Shown piece by piece: positions 35,597-43,328 of a stretch of 56,046 nucleotides of DNA. Made by a program: the position numbers and the translations under genes. Within the stretch, counting starts at the first letter, position 1. Each line of letters begins with the position of its first letter. The notes under the pieces are model-generated. The model was given only the letters and a program-made list of their open reading frames with translations, ran no database searches and was not told the DNA's origin. Source of the stretch: an uncultured Muribaculaceae bacterium (GTDB lineage Bacteria; Bacteroidota; Bacteroidia; Bacteroidales; Muribaculaceae); assembly GCA_947176745.1 (NCBI GenBank), contig CAMWRV010000012.1, positions 1-56,046 of the forward strand, written 5' to 3'.

Positions 35597-37357
35597 ATGT
35601 ACAGAGATACGACATGCGGCGAGCTTCGCCTTGCCGATGCCGGCAGGAAAGTCAAGCTTGCCGGCTGGGTTCAGAGAGCCCGCAAAATGGGCGGCATGAC
35701 TTTTGTCGACGTCCGCGACCGCTACGGAATCACCCAGGTGGTCTTCAGTAACGAGATAGATCCGGAACTCGCCGAGCAGGCCAGCCGACTCGGCCGCGAG
35801 TTCGTGGTCCAGATAGAGGGAGAGGCGGCAGAGCGCAGCTCAAAGAACGCCAATATCCCGACGGGCGACATCGAGGTGATCGCCTCTTCACTGCGGATAC
35901 TCAACCGCAGCGAGATTCCCCCTTTCACGATCGAGGACAACACTGACGGCGGCGACGATCTACGCATGAAATACCGTTATCTCGACCTCCGCCGCCCTTC
36001 GGTGCGCACAAACCTCGAGCTTCGCCACAAGATGGCGTTCGAGATACGCCGCTATCTCGACTCGCAGGATTTCCTTGAGGTCGAGACCCCGATCCTGGTC
36101 AAATCCACCCCCGAGGGCGCACGCGACTTCATCGTTCCCTCGCGCATGAATCCGGGTGAATTCTACGCCCTGCCTCAGTCGCCGCAGCTTTTCAAGCAGC
36201 TTCTGATGGTGTCGGGATTCGACCGTTACTTCCAGATAGCCAAATGCTTCCGCGACGAAGACCTCCGCGCCGACCGTCAGCCTGAATTCACACAGATCGA
36301 CTGCGAGATGTCGTTTGTCGAGCAGGAAGACGTGATCAGCATGTTCGAGGGTCTTGTGAAGCATATCTTCAAATATGTGAAGAACATCGACTTCACCGAT
36401 CCTTTCCCCCGCATCACATGGGCCGATGCCATGGCCCGCTACGGCAGCGACAAGCCCGACATCCGTTTCGGCATGGAGTTTGTCGAGCTGACAGATCTCG
36501 CCAAAGGGAGCGGCTTCGCCGTGACCGACGACGCCGAGCTGACAGTGGGCATCAATGTGCCCGGATGCGCCGGCTACACCCGTAAGCAGATCGACGGTCT
36601 GACCGATTTCGTACGCCGTCCGCAGGTAGGCGCCAAAGGTCTGATCTGGGTAAAATTCGAGGAGAACGGGGGCGTCAAGAGCTCGGCCGGCAAATTCTTC
36701 AGCGAAGACCAGCTCCGCGAATGGGGCGAACGCGCCGGATCGAAGCCGGGCGACCTTCTGCTCGTGATGAGCGGAGAGGCCATGAAGACCCGTAAGCAGC
36801 TTTGCGAGCTTCGCCTTGAGATGGGATCGCGCCTCGGACTTCGCGACAAGAACGTGTTCGCGCCTCTCTGGGTGATCGACTTCCCTCTGTTTGAGTGGGA
36901 CGACGAGACTCAGCGCTACTACGCGATGCACCATCCGTTCACTGCGCCCAATCCTGAAGACGTGCCCCTGCTCCGCACCGACACCGGCAAAGTGCGCGCC
37001 ACAGCCTACGACATCGTGGTGAACGGCACAGAGCTTGGCGGCGGATCGATACGTATCCACGACGCCGAACTTCAGGATACGATGTTCGAGCTCTTAGGTT
37101 TCACTCCCGAACGCGCCAAAGAGCAGTTCGGCTTCCTGATGGACGCTTTCAAATACGGAGCGCCGCCACACGGAGGTCTCGCGCTCGGATTCGACCGCTT
37201 CGTGTCGATCCTTGCCGGACTTGACACGATCCGCGATGTGATCGCATTCCCGAAAAACAACTCCGGCCGCGACGTGATGAACGAAAGCCCCTCGCCTGTG
37301 GACCAGGCCCAGCTTGACGAACTTCAGATCGCGCTTACGCCCGCGAAAGAGAAATAA
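35597..37357 (+). CDS. aspS: Aspartyl-tRNA synthetase
   Basis: Class II synthetase charging tRNA-Asp; 586 residues, the bacterial length with the inserted GAD domain. N-terminal OB-fold anticodon domain ([21 protein letters not shown]), motif 2 [17 protein letters not shown] (about 215-231), GAD insert about 290-410, motif 3 [13 protein letters not shown] near 530. All motifs intact. nif3 and the zinc-ribbon gene follow closely on the same strand. Confidence 0.97.
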   Translation: MYRDTTCGELRLADAGRKVKLAGWVQRARKMGGMTFVDVRDRYGITQVVFSNEIDPELAEQASRLGREFVVQIEGEAAERSSKNANIPTGDIEVIASSLRILNRSEIPPFTIEDNTDGGDDLRMKYRYLDLRRPSVRTNLELRHKMAFEIRRYLDSQDFLEVETPILVKSTPEGARDFIVPSRMNPGEFYALPQSPQLFKQLLMVSGFDRYFQIAKCFRDEDLRADRQPEFTQIDCEMSFVEQEDVISMFEGLVKHIFKYVKNIDFTDPFPRITWADAMARYGSDKPDIRFGMEFVELTDLAKGSGFAVTDDAELTVGINVPGCAGYTRKQIDGLTDFVRRPQVGAKGLIWVKFEENGGVKSSAGKFFSEDQLREWGERAGSKPGDLLLVMSGEAMKTRKQLCELRLEMGSRLGLRDKNVFAPLWVIDFPLFEWDDETQRYYAMHHPFTAPNPEDVPLLRTDTGKVRATAYDIVVNGTELGGGSIRIHDAELQDTMFELLGFTPERAKEQFGFLMDAFKYGAPPHGGLALGFDRFVSILAGLDTIRDVIAFPKNNSGRDVMNESPSPVDQAQLDELQIALTPAKEK

Positions 37358-37369
37358 AGAGAGAAAGAG

Positions 37370-38152
37370 ATGACCGTACAGGACATAGCTGCGGCAATCG
37401 AGGCGTTCGCCCCGCTCCCGCTACAGGAAGACTACGACAACGCCGGCCTTCAGGTCGGCTTCCGCGACCGTCAGGTCAACGCCGTGATGCTCTGTCTCGA
37501 CGTCACTGTCGATGTGCTCGAAGAGGCCATCAGGCGCAAGTGCGACATGATCGTGTCACACCATCCTCTGATATTCCGCGGACTCCGCAACCTGACAGGA
37601 GCCGACGAGACCCAGCGCATAGCGATCCGGGCCCTTGAGGCCGGCGTGGCCGTGTATTCGGCCCACACCAACCTTGACTCTGCGTGGAACGGCGTGAGTC
37701 ATGAGATGGCGCATACACTCGGACTGACAGGGATATCAGTTCTCCAGCCGCGCCCCGACAACCCGCACGCCGGACTCGGAGTCGTGGGCGACGTATCGCC
37801 CACGCCGAAACTTGAGTTTCTGCGCCGGGTGAAGGAGAAATTCGGCGTCAAGGCACTGCGTTACTCCTCGCAATCGCCCGCCCTCGTGGTGAAACGCGTG
37901 GCGGTATGCGGCGGATCAGGGGCATCGCTGATAAGAGATGCCATCAGCGCGGGCGCCGACCTGTTTGTGACAGGCGACGTGAAGTATCACGACTTCGCCG
38001 GCTACGGACAGGATCTGGTCATCGCCGATATCGGCCACTACGAGAGCGAGCTCTGCTCGATGAAGATATTCTCGCGGATAATCCGCCAGCAATATCCGGA
38101 TCTCGTGGTGTACTTCTCTGACGACCAGTGCAATCCTGTCGGCATCATCTGA
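37370..38152 (+). CDS. Nif3-like dinuclear metal centre protein (DUF34)
   Basis: 260 residues, the short form without the PII-like insert. Metal ligands: MIVSHHPLIFRGL (His pair), YSAHTNLDSAWNGV, and ADIGHYESELCSMK with His and Glu near 224-228. Hexameric toroid proteins of this widespread family lack a firmly assigned reaction (GTP cyclohydrolase or metal roles have been suggested). The gene lies 12 bases after aspS and before the zinc-ribbon gene, a neighbourhood shared by many bacteria. Confidence 0.92.
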   Translation: MTVQDIAAAIEAFAPLPLQEDYDNAGLQVGFRDRQVNAVMLCLDVTVDVLEEAIRRKCDMIVSHHPLIFRGLRNLTGADETQRIAIRALEAGVAVYSAHTNLDSAWNGVSHEMAHTLGLTGISVLQPRPDNPHAGLGVVGDVSPTPKLEFLRRVKEKFGVKALRYSSQSPALVVKRVAVCGGSGASLIRDAISAGADLFVTGDVKYHDFAGYGQDLVIADIGHYESELCSMKIFSRIIRQQYPDLVVYFSDDQCNPVGII

Positions 38153-38228
38153 CAGACGAAGGAAAATCGAAGGGAAACCAGGACAAAACGAGGGCGGCCA
38201 GCGCCGCACCCACAAAACATAATCAGAC

Positions 38229-39044
38229 ATGGCAGAAAAGAAAAACGAGAAAGAACGCAGCGTCGAGGAGCGACTCAAGTCTCTCTATCAGCTTCAGACA
38301 CTACTGTCAGAGATCGACCGCATCAAGATTCTCAGAGGCGAGCTTCCAAACGAGGTGAAAGACCGCGAGGACGAGATCGTGAGGTATCAGACACGCATAC
38401 AGAAATTCGAGGACGAAATCGCCTCGCTGCGCGAACTCATAGCCACCAAGACGGCCGACATCGAGACCAGGCGCCAGAAGATCGCACGCTACGACGAGCA
38501 GATCAACAACGTGCGCAACAACCGGGAATTCGCATTCCTTGAAAAAGAGAAGGAATTCGAGACTCTCGAGATCCAGCTTGCCGAGAAAAACATCCGCGAC
38601 GCCAACACAAAGATCGAGGAGAAGACAGCCGAGATAGCCCGCAACCGCGAGGAACTGACCGACAACGAGCATATCCTCGAACAGAAGAAAGTGGAACTTG
38701 AGGAAATCGTGTCGGAGACCAAGGAGCAAGAGGAGAATCTTCTCAAGCAGGCCAAGGCTCTCGAACCGGAGATCGACGCCTACACGCTTGCTGCGTTCAA
38801 GCGTATCCGCAAGAACGCACGCAACGGTCTGGGTATCGTGACCGTGCAGCGCGACGCCTGCGGCGGTTGCTTCAACCGCATCCCCCCCCAGCGCCAGCTT
38901 GAAATCAAGATGCACAAGAAAGTGATTGTCTGCGAGTATTGCGGACGCATCATGATCGACGGCTCTCTTGCCGGTATTGAAGAACCTGAGATTCCGGCAG
39001 CCGCACCCAAGAAGCGTGCCTCACGCGCAAAAAAGACAGTCTGA
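38229..39044 (+). CDS. Coiled-coil C4 zinc-ribbon protein
   Basis: 271 residues. A long antiparallel coiled coil (about 10-180, rich in E, K, R, with ARYDEQINNVRNNREFAFLE) is followed by a four-Cys zinc ribbon: DACGGCFNRIP and IVCEYCGRIM (about 217-242). A basic, Ala-rich tail (KKRASRAKKTV) ends the protein. This family nearly always accompanies nif3-like genes; it may bind nucleic acid, but its role is not established. Confidence 0.88.
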   Translation: MAEKKNEKERSVEERLKSLYQLQTLLSEIDRIKILRGELPNEVKDREDEIVRYQTRIQKFEDEIASLRELIATKTADIETRRQKIARYDEQINNVRNNREFAFLEKEKEFETLEIQLAEKNIRDANTKIEEKTAEIARNREELTDNEHILEQKKVELEEIVSETKEQEENLLKQAKALEPEIDAYTLAAFKRIRKNARNGLGIVTVQRDACGGCFNRIPPQRQLEIKMHKKVIVCEYCGRIMIDGSLAGIEEPEIPAAAPKKRASRAKKTV

Positions 39045-39067
39045 CAACCGATCGTCAGAAAAACAAC

Positions 39068-39103
39068 GGGATCCGGGGCACCGACAAATGTGTTCCGGAT
39101 CTC
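39068..39103 (+). terminator. Hairpin between zinc-ribbon gene and queD
   Basis: GATCCGG (39070-39076) pairs with CCGGATC (39095-39101), extended by G-C and G-U pairs. There is no T tract, so it may be a weak terminator or processing site. No preQ1 riboswitch features were seen here. Confidence 0.35.
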
Positions 39104-39122
39104 TTCATAAGTAATAACCGAG

Positions 39123-39473
39123 ATGTATTTTGTTCGTAAGACATTTGAATTCAGCGCCGCCCACAGGCTGAGTCTCGACTACCCGAGCCAGTGCTCGAAC
39201 CTGCACGGACACAACTGGAAAGTCACCGTGGAGTGCCGCGCGCGCGAACTGAACGCCAACGGTATGGTGGTGGACTTCACCGATATCAAGCGCAGCGTGC
39301 TCGGCGCGCTCGACCATAAAGTGCTCAACGAGGTGCTCGACTTCAACCCTACAGCCGAAAACATAGCCCGCTGGATTGTCGAGACCGTGCCATGCTGCTT
39401 CCGCGCCGAAGTTGAAGAAAGCCTCGGCAACTGGGCCGCATATGAACGCGACGACAACACTGCAGACAAATGA
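39123..39473 (+). CDS. queD: 6-carboxy-5,6,7,8-tetrahydropterin synthase QueD
   Basis: Converts 7,8-dihydroneopterin triphosphate to 6-carboxy-tetrahydropterin, the first committed step to queuosine. 116 residues. Zinc His in FSAAHRLS and LHGHNW, catalytic Cys in PSQCSNLHGHN, GMVVDFTDIK and LDHKVLNEV as usual. Its stop overlaps queE by 4 bases. Confidence 0.95.
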   Translation: MYFVRKTFEFSAAHRLSLDYPSQCSNLHGHNWKVTVECRARELNANGMVVDFTDIKRSVLGALDHKVLNEVLDFNPTAENIARWIVETVPCCFRAEVEESLGNWAAYERDDNTADK

Positions 39474-40072
39474 GGAAAGTAAACGAGATTTTCTATTCCC
39501 TTCAGGGAGAAGGACATCACACGGGTTATCCTTCGGTGTTCATCCGGTTCGCCGGATGCAACCTCAGATGCCCTTTCTGCGACACCAGTCACGAGGGAGG
39601 AATCCTGATGGATGACGACGCCATAATCCACGCCGTCAAGCTCTACACCGCGGAGTGGATCGTGATCACGGGCGGAGAACCCTCTCTGGCCATAGACGCC
39701 GACTTCATACATCTTCTGAAACGGGCCACAGGAAAAAAGATCGCGATCGAGACCAACGGCACCCGTCAGCTTCCGCCGGGAATCGACTGGATCACCGTGT
39801 CGCCTAAAACGGGGATCTGCGGAGACTCCGGCACGGCAGATGTCGTGGTTGACAGGGCCGATGAGATAAAAGTCATCGACGTCGGACAGGATCTTGAGCC
39901 TTATTTCTCGCTCGGATGCCGTGGAGAAAAGACTCTGATGTACCTGCAGCCGTGCTATGTGGAGGATCCTGCCGAGCGCGAGGCCAACCGTCTGCGCACA
40001 GTGCGCCGCGTGCTCGCCGACCCGAGGTGGACACTGTCGGTTCAGCTCCACAGGTTTCTCGGCATTCCCTGA
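39470..40072 (+). CDS. queE: 7-carboxy-7-deazaguanine synthase QueE
   Basis: Radical-SAM enzyme rearranging carboxy-tetrahydropterin to 7-carboxy-7-deazaguanine. 200 residues, with the Fe-S motif GCNLRCPFCDTSH (Cys spacing CX3CX2C), ITGGEPSL, and the conserved N-terminal VNEIFYSLQGEGHHTG. It starts inside ATGA with queD. A gap of 73 bases precedes queC. Confidence 0.95.
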   Translation: MRKVNEIFYSLQGEGHHTGYPSVFIRFAGCNLRCPFCDTSHEGGILMDDDAIIHAVKLYTAEWIVITGGEPSLAIDADFIHLLKRATGKKIAIETNGTRQLPPGIDWITVSPKTGICGDSGTADVVVDRADEIKVIDVGQDLEPYFSLGCRGEKTLMYLQPCYVEDPAEREANRLRTVRRVLADPRWTLSVQLHRFLGIP

Positions 40073-40145
40073 TGCAGGGCCGGATGGCTGTGACAAAGCA
40101 CCCGTATGGCGACTCAGCATACTGACAACATAATAAAGAGGCAAT

Positions 40146-40799
40146 ATGAAAGACAGCATCATAGTAGTGTCGGGTGGCATGGACTCCGTGACACTCATGC
40201 ATGACTTCAAGGATAGAATCGCACTTGCCGTGACATTCGACTACGGCTCCAACCACAACGCACGCGAGATCGAATGCGCACGCCGCCAGTGCGCACTGCT
40301 CGGCATAGAGCACATCGTGATACCCCTGACATTCATGGGAGAATATTTCAGAAGCTCTCTTCTTTCAGGGGCCGACAGCATACCCGAAGGCCATTATGCC
40401 GACAAGAACATGAAGAGCACAGTCGTGCCCTTCCGCAACGGCATCATGCTCGCAGTAGCCTGCGGTCTGGCAGAAAGCCGCGATCTCAGGCACGTGCTCA
40501 TAGCCAACCATGGGGGAGACCACGCCATATACCCCGACTGCCGGGGAGGATTCATCGACGCGATGAGCCTCGCCATGAAGGAAGGCACATACGAAGGGAT
40601 CGACATCCTCGCTCCCTACACCGACATGACCAAAACCGCCATAGCATCACGCGGAGCAGAACTGGGAGTGGACTACTCGCAGACATATTCATGCTACCGC
40701 GGAGAGGAGAGACACTGCGGCAAATGCGGAACGTGTGTCGAGCGCAAGGAAGCATTCAGAGATTCCGGCGTACCGGATCCGACGTCATATCTCGCATAA
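40146..40799 (+). CDS. queC: 7-cyano-7-deazaguanine synthase QueC
   Basis: ATP-dependent conversion of carboxy-deazaguanine to preQ0. 217 residues. PP-loop VSGGMDSVTLM at the N-terminus, FRNGIMLAVACG and NHGGDHAIYPDCR in the middle, and the zinc site SCYRGEERHCGKCGTC near the C-terminus, all intact. Convergent with the small minus-strand gene that follows. Confidence 0.96.
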   Translation: MKDSIIVVSGGMDSVTLMHDFKDRIALAVTFDYGSNHNAREIECARRQCALLGIEHIVIPLTFMGEYFRSSLLSGADSIPEGHYADKNMKSTVVPFRNGIMLAVACGLAESRDLRHVLIANHGGDHAIYPDCRGGFIDAMSLAMKEGTYEGIDILAPYTDMTKTAIASRGAELGVDYSQTYSCYRGEERHCGKCGTCVERKEAFRDSGVPDPTSYLA

Positions 40800-40821
40800 G
40801 GCATCAGGATCGGCACGCCGC

Positions 40822-41058
40822 TCATTCTCCTGCATACGACAGGATCTCGGGGCTGCGCACAGTCACTCCGTAACGCTCGGCGAAACGCAGGATGTTGCGT
40901 GCGAGTTCCGGACGCAGATCCTGAGGGCAGTAACGGAAATATGACTCTGCGGCCCTTACATGCGCCGCGTCAGGCATCGGATACTCCCTGCGTGAGGGAA
41001 GTCCGAACTCGCTGTCGGGGAGCTCACGCCGCTCCTCAGTATTCAATATATCACTCAT
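40822..41058 (-). CDS. Small conserved protein, DUF6582-like
   Basis: 78 residues. Contains RRELPDSEFGLPSRREYPMPDAAHVRAAESYF, written here as ELPDSEFGLPSRREYP followed by DAAHVRAAESYF, a pattern I associate with DUF6582, found both as free small proteins in Bacteroidales and as an extension of phage structural or protease proteins. No signal peptide or membrane segment. There is no phage gene nearby, so it is probably a stand-alone cytoplasmic protein of unknown role. It is divergent from manA, with a 15-bp palindrome (41067-41081) just upstream of its start. Confidence 0.7.
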   Translation of the reverse strand: MSDILNTEERRELPDSEFGLPSRREYPMPDAAHVRAAESYFRYCPQDLRPELARNILRFAERYGVTVRSPEILSYAGE

Positions 41059-41066
41059 GACAGAAA

Positions 41067-41105
41067 TCTGAAATTTTCAGAATTTAAAAGTTTTTTTTAT
41101 CTTTG
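41067..41105 (+). promoter_or_regulatory. manA promoter with overlapping palindrome
   Basis: TATCTTTG (41098-41105) is a -7 box; a TTTC (41075-41078) 19 bases upstream serves as a weak -33. The perfect dyad TCTGAAA-T-TTTCAGA (41067-41081) covers the -33 box and lies 8 bases from the divergent small gene start, so one regulator could affect both. The manA leader is about 130 nt and holds a TATGGCA/TGCCATA dyad. Confidence 0.5.
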
Positions 41106-41248
41106 TGTGTTGTAAATATGTATGGCAGACCGCAACAGCATGCCATGCCATATATATCTAACGTCCGGGCCGGAATAGCGTTTTCAAAAAACTGTTAAAT
41201 CATCGGCTTAGTCATGTCCGGGCAAGACGCCATAAGAAAAATTCAGCT

Positions 41249-42211
41249 ATGTGGAAATTCGCACCGATTCTCAAGACAACCATCTGGGGCGGCAATAACA
41301 TAATTCCGCTCAAGCACATGGAAGCCGCAATCTCCGAAGTCGGCGAGAGCTGGGAGATCAGCAGTGTCCCCGGCAGCGTGTCGGTAGTGGAATCAGGACC
41401 CGACGAAGGTCTGACTCTCAATGAGCTCATCGACCGGTACGGGTCAGATCTCATGGGAGAAAGAAACTACAAGAAGTTTGACAACAGCTTTCCTCTGCTT
41501 GTAAAGATCATTGACGCAGCTGACAACCTGTCGGTACAGGTGCACCCCGACGACTCTACCGCCGCCGGGCTGGGCTACCCCAACGGCAAGACCGAGATGT
41601 GGTATGTGTTGAACGCCGGCAAAGACGCCAGGATAGCCAACGGATTCACCCGCCCTGTCGATCCTGAGGAATATGAGAGTCTTGTCGAATCAGGCAGAAT
41701 CGAGGAGATACTGAAGTATATCAATATCAAAGCCGGAGAGGTATACTATATACCGGCAGGGCGCGTGCATGCCATATGCAAGAACTGCACAATGGTCGAA
41801 GTGCAGCAGACGAGTGACGCCACTTTCCGCATATATGATTATCACCGCAAAGACAAGGATGGCAATGAGCGCGAGCTTCACACCGCTCTCGCACGCCAAG
41901 CAATAAACTTCGCCGACATCGAAGGCGAATCCGTGGACTATACACTCCGACCCAATTTTCCGGTCAATGTCATCAGATCTCCCTTCTTCTCCATCAATAT
42001 CCTCGAAGCCGACACCGGCCTGATGCGCGACTATTCCGAGAGTGACACTTTCGTAGTTATCACCGCACTCGACGGAGAGACCGAGATCATATGCGGAGGA
42101 AAAACCGAGACACTCACAGCCGGGCTCTCCGTGCTGATACCCGCATCTGCCACCGGCATAGCCATCGAGCCGCACAAAAGAGTCAGACTGCTCGAAGCGT
42201 ACATAAAATGA
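41249..42211 (+). CDS. manA: Mannose-6-phosphate isomerase, class I
   Basis: Interconverts fructose-6-phosphate and mannose-6-phosphate, feeding GDP-mannose and surface glycans. 320 residues, the short Bacteroidota form. Zinc and active-site motifs: [31 protein letters not shown]-terminal [10 protein letters not shown] and [11 protein letters not shown] are typical. queF follows 56 bases later, so the two may be co-transcribed. Confidence 0.94.
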   Translation: MWKFAPILKTTIWGGNNIIPLKHMEAAISEVGESWEISSVPGSVSVVESGPDEGLTLNELIDRYGSDLMGERNYKKFDNSFPLLVKIIDAADNLSVQVHPDDSTAAGLGYPNGKTEMWYVLNAGKDARIANGFTRPVDPEEYESLVESGRIEEILKYINIKAGEVYYIPAGRVHAICKNCTMVEVQQTSDATFRIYDYHRKDKDGNERELHTALARQAINFADIEGESVDYTLRPNFPVNVIRSPFFSINILEADTGLMRDYSESDTFVVITALDGETEIICGGKTETLTAGLSVLIPASATGIAIEPHKRVRLLEAYIK

Positions 42212-42267
42212 GACAGTCGGCGCGAGACGCTACATATTCACAAGAACAGAAACCATCACACCAACCA

Positions 42268-42741
42268 ATGAGAACAGAAAAAGAACTCGAGGGAGTCACA
42301 CTGCTCGGCAACCAGGGCACCGTATATTCCGACAACTACAATCCGGAAATACTCGAGACTTTCGAGAACAAACATCCTGACACGGAATATGTGGTCAGAT
42401 TCGACTGCCCGGAATTCACGACACTCTGCCCCAAGACCGGCCAGCCCGACTTCGGCCACATCTACATATCCTACATCCCGCGCGAACGTATGGTCGAAAG
42501 CAAAAGTCTGAAACTCTATCTGTTCAGCTTCCGCAACCACGGAGACTTCCATGAAGACTGCGTCAACATAATCATGAAGGATCTGCGTGAGCTGATGGAT
42601 CCGAGATACATAGAGGTCGAAGGCCGATTCATGCCCCGCGGCGGCATAAGCATCCACCCGTTCTCAAACTGGGGTGACGACGAACACCGGGATCTCGCCA
42701 CCGAAAGGCGCGCCGCAGTCATAGGCTCCAAATTCTCCTGA
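42268..42741 (+). CDS. queF: NADPH-dependent preQ0 reductase QueF
   Basis: Reduces preQ0 to preQ1, the last step before insertion into tRNA. 157 residues, the unimodular T-fold form. Catalytic Cys in [15 protein letters not shown], followed by [20 protein letters not shown], which holds the NADPH/substrate-binding Glu and Ser. The frame is open further upstream, but that part lies in manA, so the ATG at 42268 is chosen. It completes queD-queE-queC, although separated by manA. Confidence 0.95.
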   Translation: MRTEKELEGVTLLGNQGTVYSDNYNPEILETFENKHPDTEYVVRFDCPEFTTLCPKTGQPDFGHIYISYIPRERMVESKSLKLYLFSFRNHGDFHEDCVNIIMKDLRELMDPRYIEVEGRFMPRGGISIHPFSNWGDDEHRDLATERRAAVIGSKFS

Positions 42742-42800
42742 CAGCCCGCGTCATGCCGCCGATAAGTATCCACACAGATATAAACATAAACTGAAAATCC

Positions 42801-43223
42801 ATGCAGTACTTCATCAGAATAAACAGCCAGGTCATCGGCCCTATGATGGCTCACCAGATATTCGCATATGACGTCAACCCCAACGTGGCCGTGAGCACCG
42901 ACGGCATAGACTGGCGTCCGCTCTACGCATTTCCGGAGCTTATGCAGATCTATCAGACAAGAAGAACTGACTACGACAACTCCGAGATCAGTTCCAAAAA
43001 GACTCTATGCGGCATAATGGCGTTGCTGTTCGGATCACTTGGCGTGCAGTATTTCATACTCGGCAAGACTGCCGGCGGCTTCATCACGATCCTGCTCAGC
43101 CTGATCACCTGCGGCGCCTGGGCAACCATCACCTTCATACAGGGCATAGTGATGCTTTGCATGTCGGATGCCGATTTCAAGAGAAAATACATCGACTCCA
43201 CTTCCACATTGCCTCTTTTCTGA
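42801..43223 (+). CDS. GYF_2-like plus TM2-domain membrane protein
   Basis: 140 residues. The N-terminal 50 residues (IRINSQVIGPMMAHQIF, GIDWRPLYAFPEL) resemble a GYF_2 domain; the C-terminal half is a TM2 domain with two membrane helices (about 68-85, 90-115: LLFGSLGVQYFILGKTAGGF). GYF_2/TM2 proteins are small inner-membrane proteins of unknown role. Two more GYF_2 proteins head the pse operon at the right end of the window. Confidence 0.75.
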   Translation: MQYFIRINSQVIGPMMAHQIFAYDVNPNVAVSTDGIDWRPLYAFPELMQIYQTRRTDYDNSEISSKKTLCGIMALLFGSLGVQYFILGKTAGGFITILLSLITCGAWATITFIQGIVMLCMSDADFKRKYIDSTSTLPLF

Positions 43224-43328
43224 CCAGGCGCCACTCTCCCCTCTCCTGCCCCCGACCCTCTCTATCTCGCTCTCCTTTCCCCTATCCATCGCCACGAATC
43301 AACCTAACCAGAATACAAACCACCTGCT

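Noticed and set aside
39045..39122. preQ1 riboswitch before queD
   Set aside because: Only a simple hairpin is present; no loop-tail pattern of preQ1-I, and no match to the other classes that I can see.
40822..41058. Prophage remnant
   Set aside because: A single small gene without any other phage gene, integrase or repeats nearby.
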